NCBI GenBank assembly: GCA_022616615.1
Contig: JAKEER010000013.1
Coordinates: 1 to 35,554 of the forward strand
Source of the DNA: Acidobacteriota bacterium
GTDB taxonomy: Bacteria > Acidobacteriota > Terriglobia > Versatilivoradales > Versatilivoraceae
Length of the DNA: 35,554 nucleotides
Direction of reading: 5' to 3'
The number at the start of each line of letters is the position of its first letter. Positions within the stretch are counted from its first letter, which is position 1. Below the pieces are notes generated by a model, which saw only the letters and a program-made list of their open reading frames with translations, ran no database searches and had not been told where the DNA came from. The translations under genes were made by a program, and so were the position numbers. Shown here in pieces: positions 1 through 7,124 of the stretch.

Positions 1-218
1 ATGAAGTCTTCCTTGACAAACATCTTCAGGCCATCGGCCAGGATCTGAAACAGGCCAAACATCCGGAAACCAAGAATAGAGGCGCGATTGGCGCCGATGC
101 GATCCTGCATGACCGCGCTTTGCTTGCGCTCCATCCAGGTCAGAATGGCGGCAAGATTCAAAACGCCAATCAGGACGGCCAGAACTTTGGCCAGTTCAAT
201 TCCGATGTTGATGAGCAT
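1..218 (-). CDS. nuoH: NADH-quinone oxidoreductase subunit H (partial, N-terminal part)
   Basis: Only the first 72 residues lie in the window; the gene runs off the left edge. The translation contains a first membrane helix rich in Leu/Ile/Val, then WMERKQSAVMQDRIGANRAS and a LADGLKMFVKED segment. These are hallmark NuoH sequences; the loop after helix 1 and the DGLK/KE segment line the quinone-entry region of complex I. The start is the ATG at 218, because an in-frame TAA lies five codons upstream. NuoH is a membrane subunit at the junction with the NuoB/C/D/I arm. It follows nuoG on the same strand after a 221-base gap holding a palindromic repeat, so it is probably the next gene of the nuo operon. 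Identity is nearly certain; completeness cannot be judged. Confidence 0.95.
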   Translation of the reverse strand, partial: MLINIGIELAKVLAVLIGVLNLAAILTWMERKQSAVMQDRIGANRASILGFRMFGLFQILADGLKMFVKEDF

Positions 219-333
219 TGGGTTAGAGTCTTAGCGTCAGAATTCTCGATGCTTTGGCGAGAAAATTTCCAACTGTCACACCAAGACACCATGGAACTAG
301 ACAGTTCGGGCGGTCGTCCAAGCTATTCTGGGT

Positions 334-377
334 GTCATTCCCGCGAAAGCGCGAATTCCCGCTTTCGCGCGAATGAC
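334..377. repeat. Palindromic intergenic repeat between nuoG and nuoH
   Basis: A 44-base imperfect palindrome: GTCATTCCCGCGAAAGCG reads back as CCGCTTTCGCGCGAATGAC with one mismatch around a short AT-containing centre. The ATTCCCGCG/CGCGGGAAT-type core resembles dispersed REP-like palindromes seen in many bacteria. In RNA it would form a strong hairpin inside the nuoG-nuoH gap, but no T-run follows, so it is not an obvious terminator. No other full copy is seen in this window. Confidence 0.7.
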
Positions 378-439
378 GGAAGCCTAATTGTTGTCTTCGA
401 TCGCCAGCGGCATCCCCTGGTACCGAATCCCCATGAGAC

Positions 440-2065
440 TCATGCCCGCACCGGAGCGGATTCCGCGATCTTCGCCCCCTGGTCTCCGATCTTTTCGTAG
501 TCTAGCCCTTCAAATTCGACAACTGTTTCAGCCAGGTCTGTAAAAACCTCGCCAGCCGATTCGTAGTCATAGGCTAAACCAGCGGCCTTCGCCAGCTTGC
601 AGACAATCTGCCAGGCAGGCAGTGCGTCTCCCAACAGTTCAACGCCGGCAGTGATCTTCTGAACTCGTCCCTGAAAGTTGGTGAAGGTCCCGTTCACTTC
701 CGCGTAAGTGGCAGCAGGCAACACCAGATCAGCCAGAATGCTGGTCTCGTTCTCATTGCTACCCTGATAGATCACGTATTCAAACTGGCCCATAAATTTC
801 CGGGCCATCTCGGCGCCGAGCTTTTTCGCCAGATCTTGCTCGCATATGTAGAGCAGCTTCAGCTGCTGATTGCCGGACGACTCGATGGCTTGAGCCAAGC
901 TAAAGCCGCCTTCGTCGAGCAGAATGGCCTCAGCGCCGCGCGTGTTGGGATTGCGGTCGGCGCGAAGCAGAAAGTTGTCACCCTCGGACGGGTTTCGGTC
1001 AGGAACGCGGAAGTCAATCTGCTCGATGCCCAGGTCTATGCCGAAGAACTTACGCGTGAGGAAAAGATCCTCGTTGGTCAACTGGGGAGAGGCGGCGATG
1101 ATGATGGATTTCGTGCCCGCGGCCCGATTCGCTTCGTTAAACCGATTGACGGCCCGCTGCGCAGCGCTCTTCCAGTCGAGAGCTTCCAATTCGCCATTCT
1201 TCTTCTCCAGCGGCTGGATGAGGCGCGACGGATCGTCAATAAACTTGTAACTGTAGCGGCCTACGTCGCAGATCCACCACTGGTTGACTTCCTTGTTAAA
1301 ACGAGGCTTGAGCCGCATGACACGGCGTCCTTCGCCGTGATGCGGACGCTGGCGGTTGGCTTCCACCGTGATGTTGCAGCCACGGCTGCAGCCGTTGCAC
1401 ACCGAATTGGCCTTGCTGAGGTACCAGACGCGGCACTGGAAGCGGAAGTCACGGTCGGTCAAGGCGCCGACCGGGCAGATGTCGACCACGTTGCCCGAAT
1501 AGTTGTTGTCGAGCACCAGGTCTGGCAGCAAGCGGATTTCCGACTGGCCGCCGCGATTGAAAATGCCAATTTCGTTGCTGTGTGAGACTTCGCGGACAAA
1601 GCGCACGCAGCGCGAGCACAAGACGCAGCGCTCTGTATCCAGGATGACGTGAGGACCGATGACTTCAGCCTTGTGCCGCTGGATCTTGTTCTCGTTCATG
1701 CGGCTGTCGTACAGACCGAACTTCATGTAGTAGTCCTGCAGATAACACTCGCCCGCCTGGTCGCACACCGGGCAATCGAGCGGATGGTTGATCAGCAAGA
1801 ACTCCAGCACGCCGCTGACAGCTTCTTTCACTTTAGGTGAGTTTGTCGTGACCACCATACCATCTGTCACCCGCGTGCTGCAGGCTGGCTGAAGCTTGGG
1901 CATCTTCTCGATTTCCACCAGACACATACGGCACGAACCGGCGACGCTCAGGCCCGGATGGTAGCAGTAGCGTGGGATCTCAATGTTCAGTTGCTCTGCA
2001 GCCTGGATGATGATCGCGCCGTCGGGCACGGTGATGGATTGCTGATTGATTGTAGCGGTCGGCAT
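440..2065 (-). CDS. nuoG: NADH-quinone oxidoreductase subunit G (short form)
   Basis: Iron-sulfur subunit of the NADH-oxidising arm of complex I. The N-terminal 2Fe-2S ferredoxin domain has Cys34, Cys45, Cys48 and Cys62. The NuoG-specific 4Fe-4S site follows (His94, Cys98, Cys101, Cys107), then a second 4Fe-4S site (Cys147, Cys150, Cys153, Cys197). Next comes a molybdopterin-oxidoreductase-type 4Fe-4S module (Cys223, Cys226, Cys230 and a Cys in WWICDVGRY). The remainder is a degenerate molybdopterin-like fold with the usual LVLPAATYAEVNGTFTNFQGRVQ segment. At 541 residues it is clearly shorter than E. coli or Thermus NuoG (roughly 780-910), so much of the C-terminal domain is absent. It lies 45 bases downstream of nuoF on the same strand. 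Identity is firm. Confidence 0.95.
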   Translation of the reverse strand: MPTATINQQSITVPDGAIIIQAAEQLNIEIPRYCYHPGLSVAGSCRMCLVEIEKMPKLQPACSTRVTDGMVVTTNSPKVKEAVSGVLEFLLINHPLDCPVCDQAGECYLQDYYMKFGLYDSRMNENKIQRHKAEVIGPHVILDTERCVLCSRCVRFVREVSHSNEIGIFNRGGQSEIRLLPDLVLDNNYSGNVVDICPVGALTDRDFRFQCRVWYLSKANSVCNGCSRGCNITVEANRQRPHHGEGRRVMRLKPRFNKEVNQWWICDVGRYSYKFIDDPSRLIQPLEKKNGELEALDWKSAAQRAVNRFNEANRAAGTKSIIIAASPQLTNEDLFLTRKFFGIDLGIEQIDFRVPDRNPSEGDNFLLRADRNPNTRGAEAILLDEGGFSLAQAIESSGNQQLKLLYICEQDLAKKLGAEMARKFMGQFEYVIYQGSNENETSILADLVLPAATYAEVNGTFTNFQGRVQKITAGVELLGDALPAWQIVCKLAKAAGLAYDYESAGEVFTDLAETVVEFEGLDYEKIGDQGAKIAESAPVRA

Positions 2066-2110
2066 GGTGTCTCTGAATCTCGAAAGTGTTTTGAGGCGAA
2101 GTTCCAGAAG

Positions 2111-3391
2111 TTACACCCGCACGGCCTCTTCCACGTCACAGCACTGGTGGTTGACGTGATATTCAAACTCGTGCCGGAACTTCTGGATGTAGCTGCGGAC
2201 GGGCATGGCTGCAGCATCGGCAAGCGCGCATATGGTTGTGCCCATCATGTTGAACGCAATGCCGAGCAGATGGTCCAAATCCTCCTGGCGTGCTTGACCA
2301 TCGTAGACGCGCTGCAGCGTCTTCTTGAGCCATGTGGTGCCCTCCCGGCAAGGCGTGCATTGTCCGCAGGATTCATGGGCATAGAACTTGGTGATGCGCA
2401 GCAGCGCCTTTACCATGCAGGTGTCTTCGTTCATCACGACCACGCCGCCGGACCCCAGCAGGGATCCGATAGCAGCCACGGAATCGAAATCCATCTTCAC
2501 GTCAATTTCATCCGCTTTCAGAATCGGCACCGAACTGCCGCCAGGAATTACAGCCTTCAGCTTCCGGTCGTCCTTAATGCCGCCGGCATAGTCGTAAATG
2601 ATCGTCCGCAGCAACGTGCCCATGGGCAGTTCGTACGTACCCGGCTTTTTCACGTGGCCGCTCACGCAGAAAAGACGCGTGCCGCCGTTTTTCGGAGGGC
2701 CCAGCGAAGCGTACCAGTCGCCCCCCCTCTGGATGATGGGAACGACTGCCGCGAGGGTTTCCACGTTGTTCACGCAGGTTGGGCAGCCATAAAGGCCGGA
2801 AGTTGCAGGAAACGGCGGTTTCAAGCGGGGCCAGCCTTTCTTCCCCTCCAGCGATTCGAGCAGGCCGGTTTCTTCTCCGCAAATGTAAGCGCCGGCGCCC
2901 CGGTGCAGGTACACGTCCAGGTTGTAGCCGGAGCCCAGGATGTTCTGGCCCAAATAACCATGCTTGTAAGCGTCCTCGATGGCCTTCTTGAGGATCATAG
3001 CTTGGTCGTAGTATTCACCGCGGATATACAAATAACAGGTGTTCGACCCTATGGCATAGCTAGAGATGGCGAGGCCTTCGATCAGTAGAAAAGGGGTCTT
3101 TTCGATGATGACGCGATCCTTGCATGTCCCGGGTTCGCTCTCATCTGAGTTCACCACCATATACTTGGGCTTGTCGCTGGCCTTCGGGATGAAGCTCCAC
3201 TTCATGCCTGTGGGGAACCCCGCGCCGCCGCGGCCTCGCAAGCCGGACTTCTTGACCTCCTCAATCACCTGGTCCGGCTTCATTTCGAGGAGTACTTTCT
3301 TAAGCGCCTCATAGCCCCCGGTTTGACGGTAGTCTTCGACCGTCATCAAACTCTTGTCATGCACGTCTTTTAATAGAACGAGTTCAGGCAT
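2111..3391 (-). CDS. nuoF: NADH-quinone oxidoreductase subunit F
   Basis: Carries the FMN, the NADH site and a 4Fe-4S cluster of complex I and accepts hydride from NADH. The nucleotide-binding GLRGRGGAGFPTG (about residues 50-62), NSDESEPGTCKDR and the GAGAYICGEET glycine-rich segment are present. The C-terminal cluster motif ESCGQCTPCREG and a late TICAL cysteine are also intact. An open frame continues upstream to 3526 with a GTG, but that extension is low-complexity translation of a GACGG-rich repeat overlapping the nuoD stop. The ATG at 3391 (MPELVLLKD) matches the family N terminus and gives 426 aa, the normal length. NuoE, its usual upstream neighbour and partner, is absent between nuoD and this gene. 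Confidence 0.95.
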   Translation of the reverse strand: MPELVLLKDVHDKSLMTVEDYRQTGGYEALKKVLLEMKPDQVIEEVKKSGLRGRGGAGFPTGMKWSFIPKASDKPKYMVVNSDESEPGTCKDRVIIEKTPFLLIEGLAISSYAIGSNTCYLYIRGEYYDQAMILKKAIEDAYKHGYLGQNILGSGYNLDVYLHRGAGAYICGEETGLLESLEGKKGWPRLKPPFPATSGLYGCPTCVNNVETLAAVVPIIQRGGDWYASLGPPKNGGTRLFCVSGHVKKPGTYELPMGTLLRTIIYDYAGGIKDDRKLKAVIPGGSSVPILKADEIDVKMDFDSVAAIGSLLGSGGVVVMNEDTCMVKALLRITKFYAHESCGQCTPCREGTTWLKKTLQRVYDGQARQEDLDHLLGIAFNMMGTTICALADAAAMPVRSYIQKFRHEFEYHVNHQCCDVEEAVRV

Positions 3392-3450
3392 CTTCTTATA
3401 CTCAGTTCCTGGAATTTGCGGCACAGCGACGAACCCACGCGAAACGGCGA

Positions 3451-3530
3451 ATCGGTGAGACGGCGCAAGGGCGCGCAATGTGCCTTCTCCGTCTCGCCGC
3501 GTCTCGGTATCGCCGTCTCGCTTCACCGAT
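3451..3530. repeat. GACGGCGA-type inverted repeat between nuoD and nuoF
   Basis: The start ATCGGTGAGACGGCG is mirrored at the end by CGCCGTCTC and CACCGAT, and the interior repeats the GTCTCGCCG unit. It overlaps the last bases of nuoD and fills the space where nuoE would normally be. Its translation (GDTETRRDGEG) is an artefact-like extension of the nuoF frame. It is probably a mobile or hairpin-forming intergenic repeat; function is unknown. Confidence 0.55.
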
Positions 3531-4875
3531 CCAGCTCGCCCGCGATCATGTTGATGGAGCCGAACGTTGGGACAACGTCGGCCATCATGAAGCCTTCGAG
3601 CATCTTGTGCACGCCGGACATCAGCGCAAAGCAGGGCGGCCTGACGCGAACCCGGTAGGGACGGCCAGTGCCATCACTGACCACATAGAAGCCCAACTCT
3701 CCGTTGGCGCCTTCCACGCAGGCATAGGCCTCGCCTTTCGGCGGGCAGATTCCATGGCCTTCCATGATCAGCATGAAATGGTTCATCAAACCTTCAATGT
3801 TGCCATAGGTATCGCTTTTGGCCGGCAGCACAGCGCGCTTTTCCGGCGCCACGACTTGGCTGTACATGGAATCTTTCAAGCCCTCCAGGCTTGGAGAAAG
3901 CTGAACCAGAGTTTGCTTGATGCCACGGGTCTGCCCTATTTTGGCACGGTCCACCATGTCACGCGCCTCGATGGCGTTGCCGCTGGCATCCACACTGACG
4001 GCCCCTGCCGGAATCTCGGCCAAAGCCTGCTCGGCAATCCTCAGACTTTGCTCCATCTCCTGCATGCGCACGTAGTAGCGGTCCAGATTGTCACCATTGG
4101 CGCCCAAGGGCACTTCATACTTAAACCGGTCGTACACACTATACGGCTGATCTCGGCGGACATCGTAGTCCACCCCGGCTGAGCGGGCGACAGGTCCGGT
4201 GAAACCGTAGGCGATGGCATCCTGCTTGCTGATCGTGCCGACGTCCTTGACGCGGTCAACAAAGATGCGGTTGCGCGTCAGCAGCTTGTCGACTTCCACC
4301 AGAATCTTCCGAACTTCCTTGAAGGTTGCTAGCGCCTTGTCCTTGAATCCTTCTGGCAGGTCGCCGCTGACGCCACCGACCCGCCCGTAAGAAATTGTTA
4401 ACCGCGCCCCGGTCACATCTTCGACTAATTCCCATAGGAACTCGCGCCCCTTAATCATGTAAAGAAAGACCGTCATGGCGCCCAGTTCCATGGCAGACGC
4501 GGCAACACAGGTCAAATGATCCGTGACGCGCGAGATTTCGCTCATGATGACCCGGATGTATTCGCAGCGCTCGGTGACCTGAATGCCCATCAGCTTTTCG
4601 ACAGCCATGGCATAGCCGAAGTTGTTAATCAGCGGGGAAACATAGTTGAGTCGGTCCGTGTAGGGAATGGCCTGGTTGTAGCCGCCTTCCTCGCAGCTCT
4701 TTTCAAAGCCGCGATGCAGGTAGCCGATCTCGACGTCGCACTTCATCACCGTTTCGCCCTCAAGCTCCGTCACGATGCGAATGACGCCGTGCATGGCCGG
4801 ATGCGAAGGCCCGATGTTCAGCAGCATCGCGCGCGGGGTGAGTTCTTTGGGCTGCTCGGCGAGATCAGTTGCCAT
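3523..4875 (-). CDS. nuoD: NADH-quinone oxidoreductase subunit D (49 kDa)
   Basis: The 49-kDa subunit, related to the NiFe-hydrogenase large subunit, forms much of the quinone-reduction pocket. NIGPSHPAMHG near residue 20 carries the conserved quinone-site His, and IPYTDRLNYVSP carries the partner Tyr region. GDLPEGF, the ARSAGVDYDVRRDQPY segment and the C-terminal FGSINMIAGELDR ending (normally D-R) are typical. The length of 450 aa is close to the family size, and there is no NuoC domain fused at the N terminus, which begins directly with a short leader and the NuoD core. It stands 98 bases downstream of a DHH phosphoesterase gene rather than nuoC. No convincing Shine-Dalgarno sequence precedes the ATG. 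Identity is firm. Confidence 0.96.
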   Translation of the reverse strand: MATDLAEQPKELTPRAMLLNIGPSHPAMHGVIRIVTELEGETVMKCDVEIGYLHRGFEKSCEEGGYNQAIPYTDRLNYVSPLINNFGYAMAVEKLMGIQVTERCEYIRVIMSEISRVTDHLTCVAASAMELGAMTVFLYMIKGREFLWELVEDVTGARLTISYGRVGGVSGDLPEGFKDKALATFKEVRKILVEVDKLLTRNRIFVDRVKDVGTISKQDAIAYGFTGPVARSAGVDYDVRRDQPYSVYDRFKYEVPLGANGDNLDRYYVRMQEMEQSLRIAEQALAEIPAGAVSVDASGNAIEARDMVDRAKIGQTRGIKQTLVQLSPSLEGLKDSMYSQVVAPEKRAVLPAKSDTYGNIEGLMNHFMLIMEGHGICPPKGEAYACVEGANGELGFYVVSDGTGRPYRVRVRPPCFALMSGVHKMLEGFMMADVVPTFGSINMIAGELDR

Positions 4876-4911
4876 AGCTAATTCGTCTTTGTTGAGCGGG
4901 CTCCCTCAGGA

Positions 4912-4933
4912 TTCCCCCTTAACAAAGGGGGAA
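4912..4933. repeat. CCCCCTTAACAAAGGGGG palindromic repeat
   Basis: Near-perfect palindrome TTCCCCCTT-AACA-AAGGGGGAA between the DHH phosphoesterase gene and nuoD. Related copies occur at 19027-19058, 20630-20649 and 20835-20852. All are intergenic, so this is a dispersed repeat family of the genome rather than a gene-specific terminator. Confidence 0.75.
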
Positions 4934-4973
4934 CTAGCGTCCGGAAAACTTTCGGCGCCGATTCAATCCTTAC

Positions 4974-6002
4974 TCAATCAATCAGGTTTTCGCCCTTTAC
5001 ATCCTGGTTGCCGGTCAGCTCCAGCACGCGCTGGATCAACTGGCGGATCAGGGCTTTCTTCTGCGCAACGGTCTTGTCTTTGACGCTGATCTTGGCGCCG
5101 GCCATCATTTCATGGCCGCCGGCGGGCCCCAGCTCCCCGACCGCCTTGCGGATCAGCGTGCCCGCATCGTTGGCGCGGTCAATGGTTCGCGCCGAAATGA
5201 GGATGTCTCCGTTGTAGGCGCCGAAACTGAAGCCCCAGGTAATCTTTTCGAGCCGCATGAGCAGATCAGCCACTTCAGCCACAACGTCGGGATTGCTCAC
5301 CTTGTCAATATTAGCGATCACAACCTCGTCGTGGATCACACAGTGCTCCAGAGCGCTGTGGATGATCTTGAAGTACTCACGGCTGACGCGGGCATTTTCA
5401 ATGTTGGCTAGCAGCTTCTGATCCACATGCGGATAAAGAAAATGCCGCAAGCGGGCTTCAACCTTGCCAACCTCGCGCGACAGGCCTTCCGTCTCGCTCT
5501 TAATGGCATAAAAGAGCGCCGTGGCCAGATTCGAATCGAATTCCACTTTGGACGCGATGAGGTACTCGGTAATGATCGAAGCCGTCACATTGTATTTGGG
5601 TTTAATTTCGCGGTAGGGAACCTTCCGGCTGGCAGGTCTGTAAGGATGATGATCGAACACGATGTCCGGAGGCTTGCCAGGCGGCAACGAATTGTTTCCC
5701 GTCGATGGCTGGGTGTCGACCAGGGCCACACAAGGATAATCTTGAAGAGAAATCCGGGACATGGAACACATCTTGATGCCCAGATGCTTGAGCATTGCCC
5801 GGTTCTCGGCACGCCCCACAATGCCTGAATACCCGATCAAAGATGGCTTCTTGGCCAGATTCCCTAGAAGATATTGAAGGCCGACAGCGCTGGCAATAGA
5901 GTCGGGATCCGGATTGTCATGCATCAGGATGAGTACCTTCTCCTCATCCTTTACGACGTCGATCAGAGAGTTTAGCTTGCGCTGTATTTCTGAAATGACC
6001 AT
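4974..6002 (-). CDS. DHH/DHHA1-family phosphoesterase (NrnA-like)
   Basis: Predicted cytoplasmic metal-dependent phosphoesterase. The N-terminal DHH domain shows HDNPDPDSIASA (residues 28-39, motif I), VDTQP (Asp96) and the name-giving DHH at 117-119. The C-terminal DHHA1 substrate-binding domain ends in GPAGGHEMMAGAKI, the usual GGGHxxAAG-like loop with the first Gly replaced. Relatives such as NrnA degrade nanoRNA and short oligonucleotides or dephosphorylate pAp; which substrate is used here cannot be told. At 342 aa the protein is of normal family length. It lies 31 bases downstream of nuoA and 98 bases upstream of nuoD, exactly where nuoB and nuoC would be expected, so it is probably co-transcribed with complex I genes. 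A metabolic link is not evident. Confidence 0.88.
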   Translation of the reverse strand: MVISEIQRKLNSLIDVVKDEEKVLILMHDNPDPDSIASAVGLQYLLGNLAKKPSLIGYSGIVGRAENRAMLKHLGIKMCSMSRISLQDYPCVALVDTQPSTGNNSLPPGKPPDIVFDHHPYRPASRKVPYREIKPKYNVTASIITEYLIASKVEFDSNLATALFYAIKSETEGLSREVGKVEARLRHFLYPHVDQKLLANIENARVSREYFKIIHSALEHCVIHDEVVIANIDKVSNPDVVAEVADLLMRLEKITWGFSFGAYNGDILISARTIDRANDAGTLIRKAVGELGPAGGHEMMAGAKISVKDKTVAQKKALIRQLIQRVLELTGNQDVKGENLID

Positions 6003-6033
6003 AAAACGATGACAGCAGTCTCAGGCTTCGAAA

Positions 6034-6387
6034 CTACTCCCATTGAAACGCCCCCTTTCTCCAGGCGTAAACATACCCTGCTCCCAGTACCAGAATGAAG
6101 ATCAAGATGCTCCAAAAGCCAGACCAGCTCAAGGTCTTAAAGACCACTGCCCACGGGAAAAGAAACACCACTTCGATGTCGAAGAGGATGAAGAGCATGG
6201 CAATAAGATAAAAGCGGATATAGAACCGGTCGGTGGGTAATTGGAATGGCTGAAAGCCGCATTCGAAGGGGGAGTCTTTTACCTTGCCGCGCTTTTTGGG
6301 CCCCAGTAGCGTGCTTAGGAAGATGATGGCGCCGACGATGATTGCCACCACGGCAAACATCAGCAACAACGGGAAGTAATTCCTCAT
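6034..6387 (-). CDS. nuoA: NADH-quinone oxidoreductase subunit A
   Basis: Small membrane subunit of complex I near the quinone site. Three hydrophobic helices are visible, with the conserved loop KVKDSPFECGFQPF between helices 1 and 2; its Cys is the family marker. Next come RFYLIAMLFILFDIEVVFLFPWAV (the acidic DIE in helix 2 is typical) and a third helix. The frame stays open upstream to an ATG at 6444, but that start lies inside the terminator hairpin of the upstream cold-shock gene and adds an atypical hydrophilic stretch. The ATG at 6387 (MRNYFPLLL) gives 117 aa, the usual size. It heads the nuo block. No clear promoter can be picked out in the short space after the terminator. Confidence 0.93.
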   Translation of the reverse strand: MRNYFPLLLMFAVVAIIVGAIIFLSTLLGPKKRGKVKDSPFECGFQPFQLPTDRFYIRFYLIAMLFILFDIEVVFLFPWAVVFKTLSWSGFWSILIFILVLGAGYVYAWRKGAFQWE

Positions 6388-6440
6388 TGGGTGGAAGCGA
6401 TCTGGCCTTTCGGGGTCCGCGGGGAAATGCGAGTAAAGAC

Positions 6441-6481
6441 ACAAAAACCACCATCCTGCCCGTCAACTGGCAAGATGGTGG
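6441..6481 (-). terminator. Rho-independent terminator of the cold-shock gene
   Basis: On the minus strand CCACCATCTTGCC and GGCAGGATGGTGG form a 13-base-pair stem (one mismatch) with an 8-base loop, followed directly by TTTTTGTGT. It lies about 85 bases past the cold-shock-domain stop codon and just before nuoA. It therefore ends that transcript and separates it from the nuo operon. Confidence 0.88.
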
Positions 6482-6566
6482 CGAGATCAGCTGTGATTCA
6501 ATTGTTCCAAGGACATGTGCGGTTCAACATCCCGACGGAGTTTGCTTCAAACGCTTCAGGCTCATT

Positions 6567-6824
6567 TTAGCGCAGAATCTTCATTCGGGAGATTCGCCGG
6601 CCTTTGGCCGTGAGTGATACGTCATATCCAACTCGAATCCCTTTGCGAATGTCGTCTGTCCGGCACCCCATCGTGTCGACTTCCGGCAGGAAGAAAAAGA
6701 TCTTCTCACCCTTGTCGTTCGTAATAAAACCGTAGCCTTTGTCAGGGAAGTAGTTTGTCACTTCCCCTTCAGGATACTTCAGCTTCATGTCCTTGAGAGC
6801 TTTGACAAATTCGGAGTCTTGCAT
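6567..6824 (-). CDS. Cold-shock-domain protein (divergent)
   Basis: An 85-aa single-domain nucleic-acid-binding protein. After a charged N-terminal extension of about 19 residues comes the OB fold, with YFPDKGYGFITND holding the RNP1 motif (KGYGFIT). IFFFLPEV stands where CspA proteins have the RNP2 motif VFVHF. The aromatic surface is kept, but His is lost and extra Phe are present, so binding preference may differ from CspA. Good start evidence: AAGGAG lies seven bases upstream of the ATG. A strong terminator follows at 6441-6481, so it is probably a monocistronic gene. The second, canonical CspA-like gene in the window (31151-31363) is only distantly similar. Role as RNA chaperone is inferred from the fold. 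Confidence 0.85.
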   Translation of the reverse strand: MQDSEFVKALKDMKLKYPEGEVTNYFPDKGYGFITNDKGEKIFFFLPEVDTMGCRTDDIRKGIRVGYDVSLTAKGRRISRMKILR

Positions 6825-7124
6825 GGCTTTACTCCTTGTCGAAGCTCCCTAGGTCTATGCGTCAGCCATAGAACCGGGAGCCCTGGGGCAGGCTGCGGAA
6901 GCTTTACTGCAATTTGTGAAAGAACGAAATTCTCTAAGAAGTGCCTGCCTTCACCGGTTGATTCACTTCCCAAGAAGGCAAGTCTAAAAATTCACTATTC
7001 TTAGAAACAACAAGTTACAGTACAATCTGCGTCCAAAACGTACTTGAATCGATAGGCTTCGTCAAGCGGTATTTCCACGCAGGGAGGACAGATTGGCCGT
7101 CGTCGGGTAGAGTGGGCGCCGAGC
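6825..7124. other. Intergenic region upstream of the cold-shock gene
   Basis: No gene is seen in these 300 bases. It must hold the promoter and leader of the minus-strand cold-shock gene and the 3' end of the response-regulator transcript. A possible minus-strand TTGACG followed after 17 bases by TACGTT (around 7043-7071) is weak. No terminator hairpin with a T-run was found for the regulator gene. Confidence 0.4.

Noticed and set aside
836-1585. 249-codon open frame on the plus strand
   Set aside because: It lies wholly opposite nuoG, whose protein sequence is clearly real; the plus-strand translation is Ala/Val/Arg-rich with no recognisable motif, typical of antisense frames in GC-rich DNA.
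1958-3088. 376-codon open frame on the plus strand
   Set aside because: Opposite nuoG and nuoF; no motif or ribosome site, and codon pattern fits the complementary strand.
3392-3522. Possible hidden nuoE between nuoD and nuoF
   Set aside because: Only about 130 bases, filled with a GACGG-type inverted repeat; far too short for NuoE and no thioredoxin-like 2Fe-2S motif in any frame.
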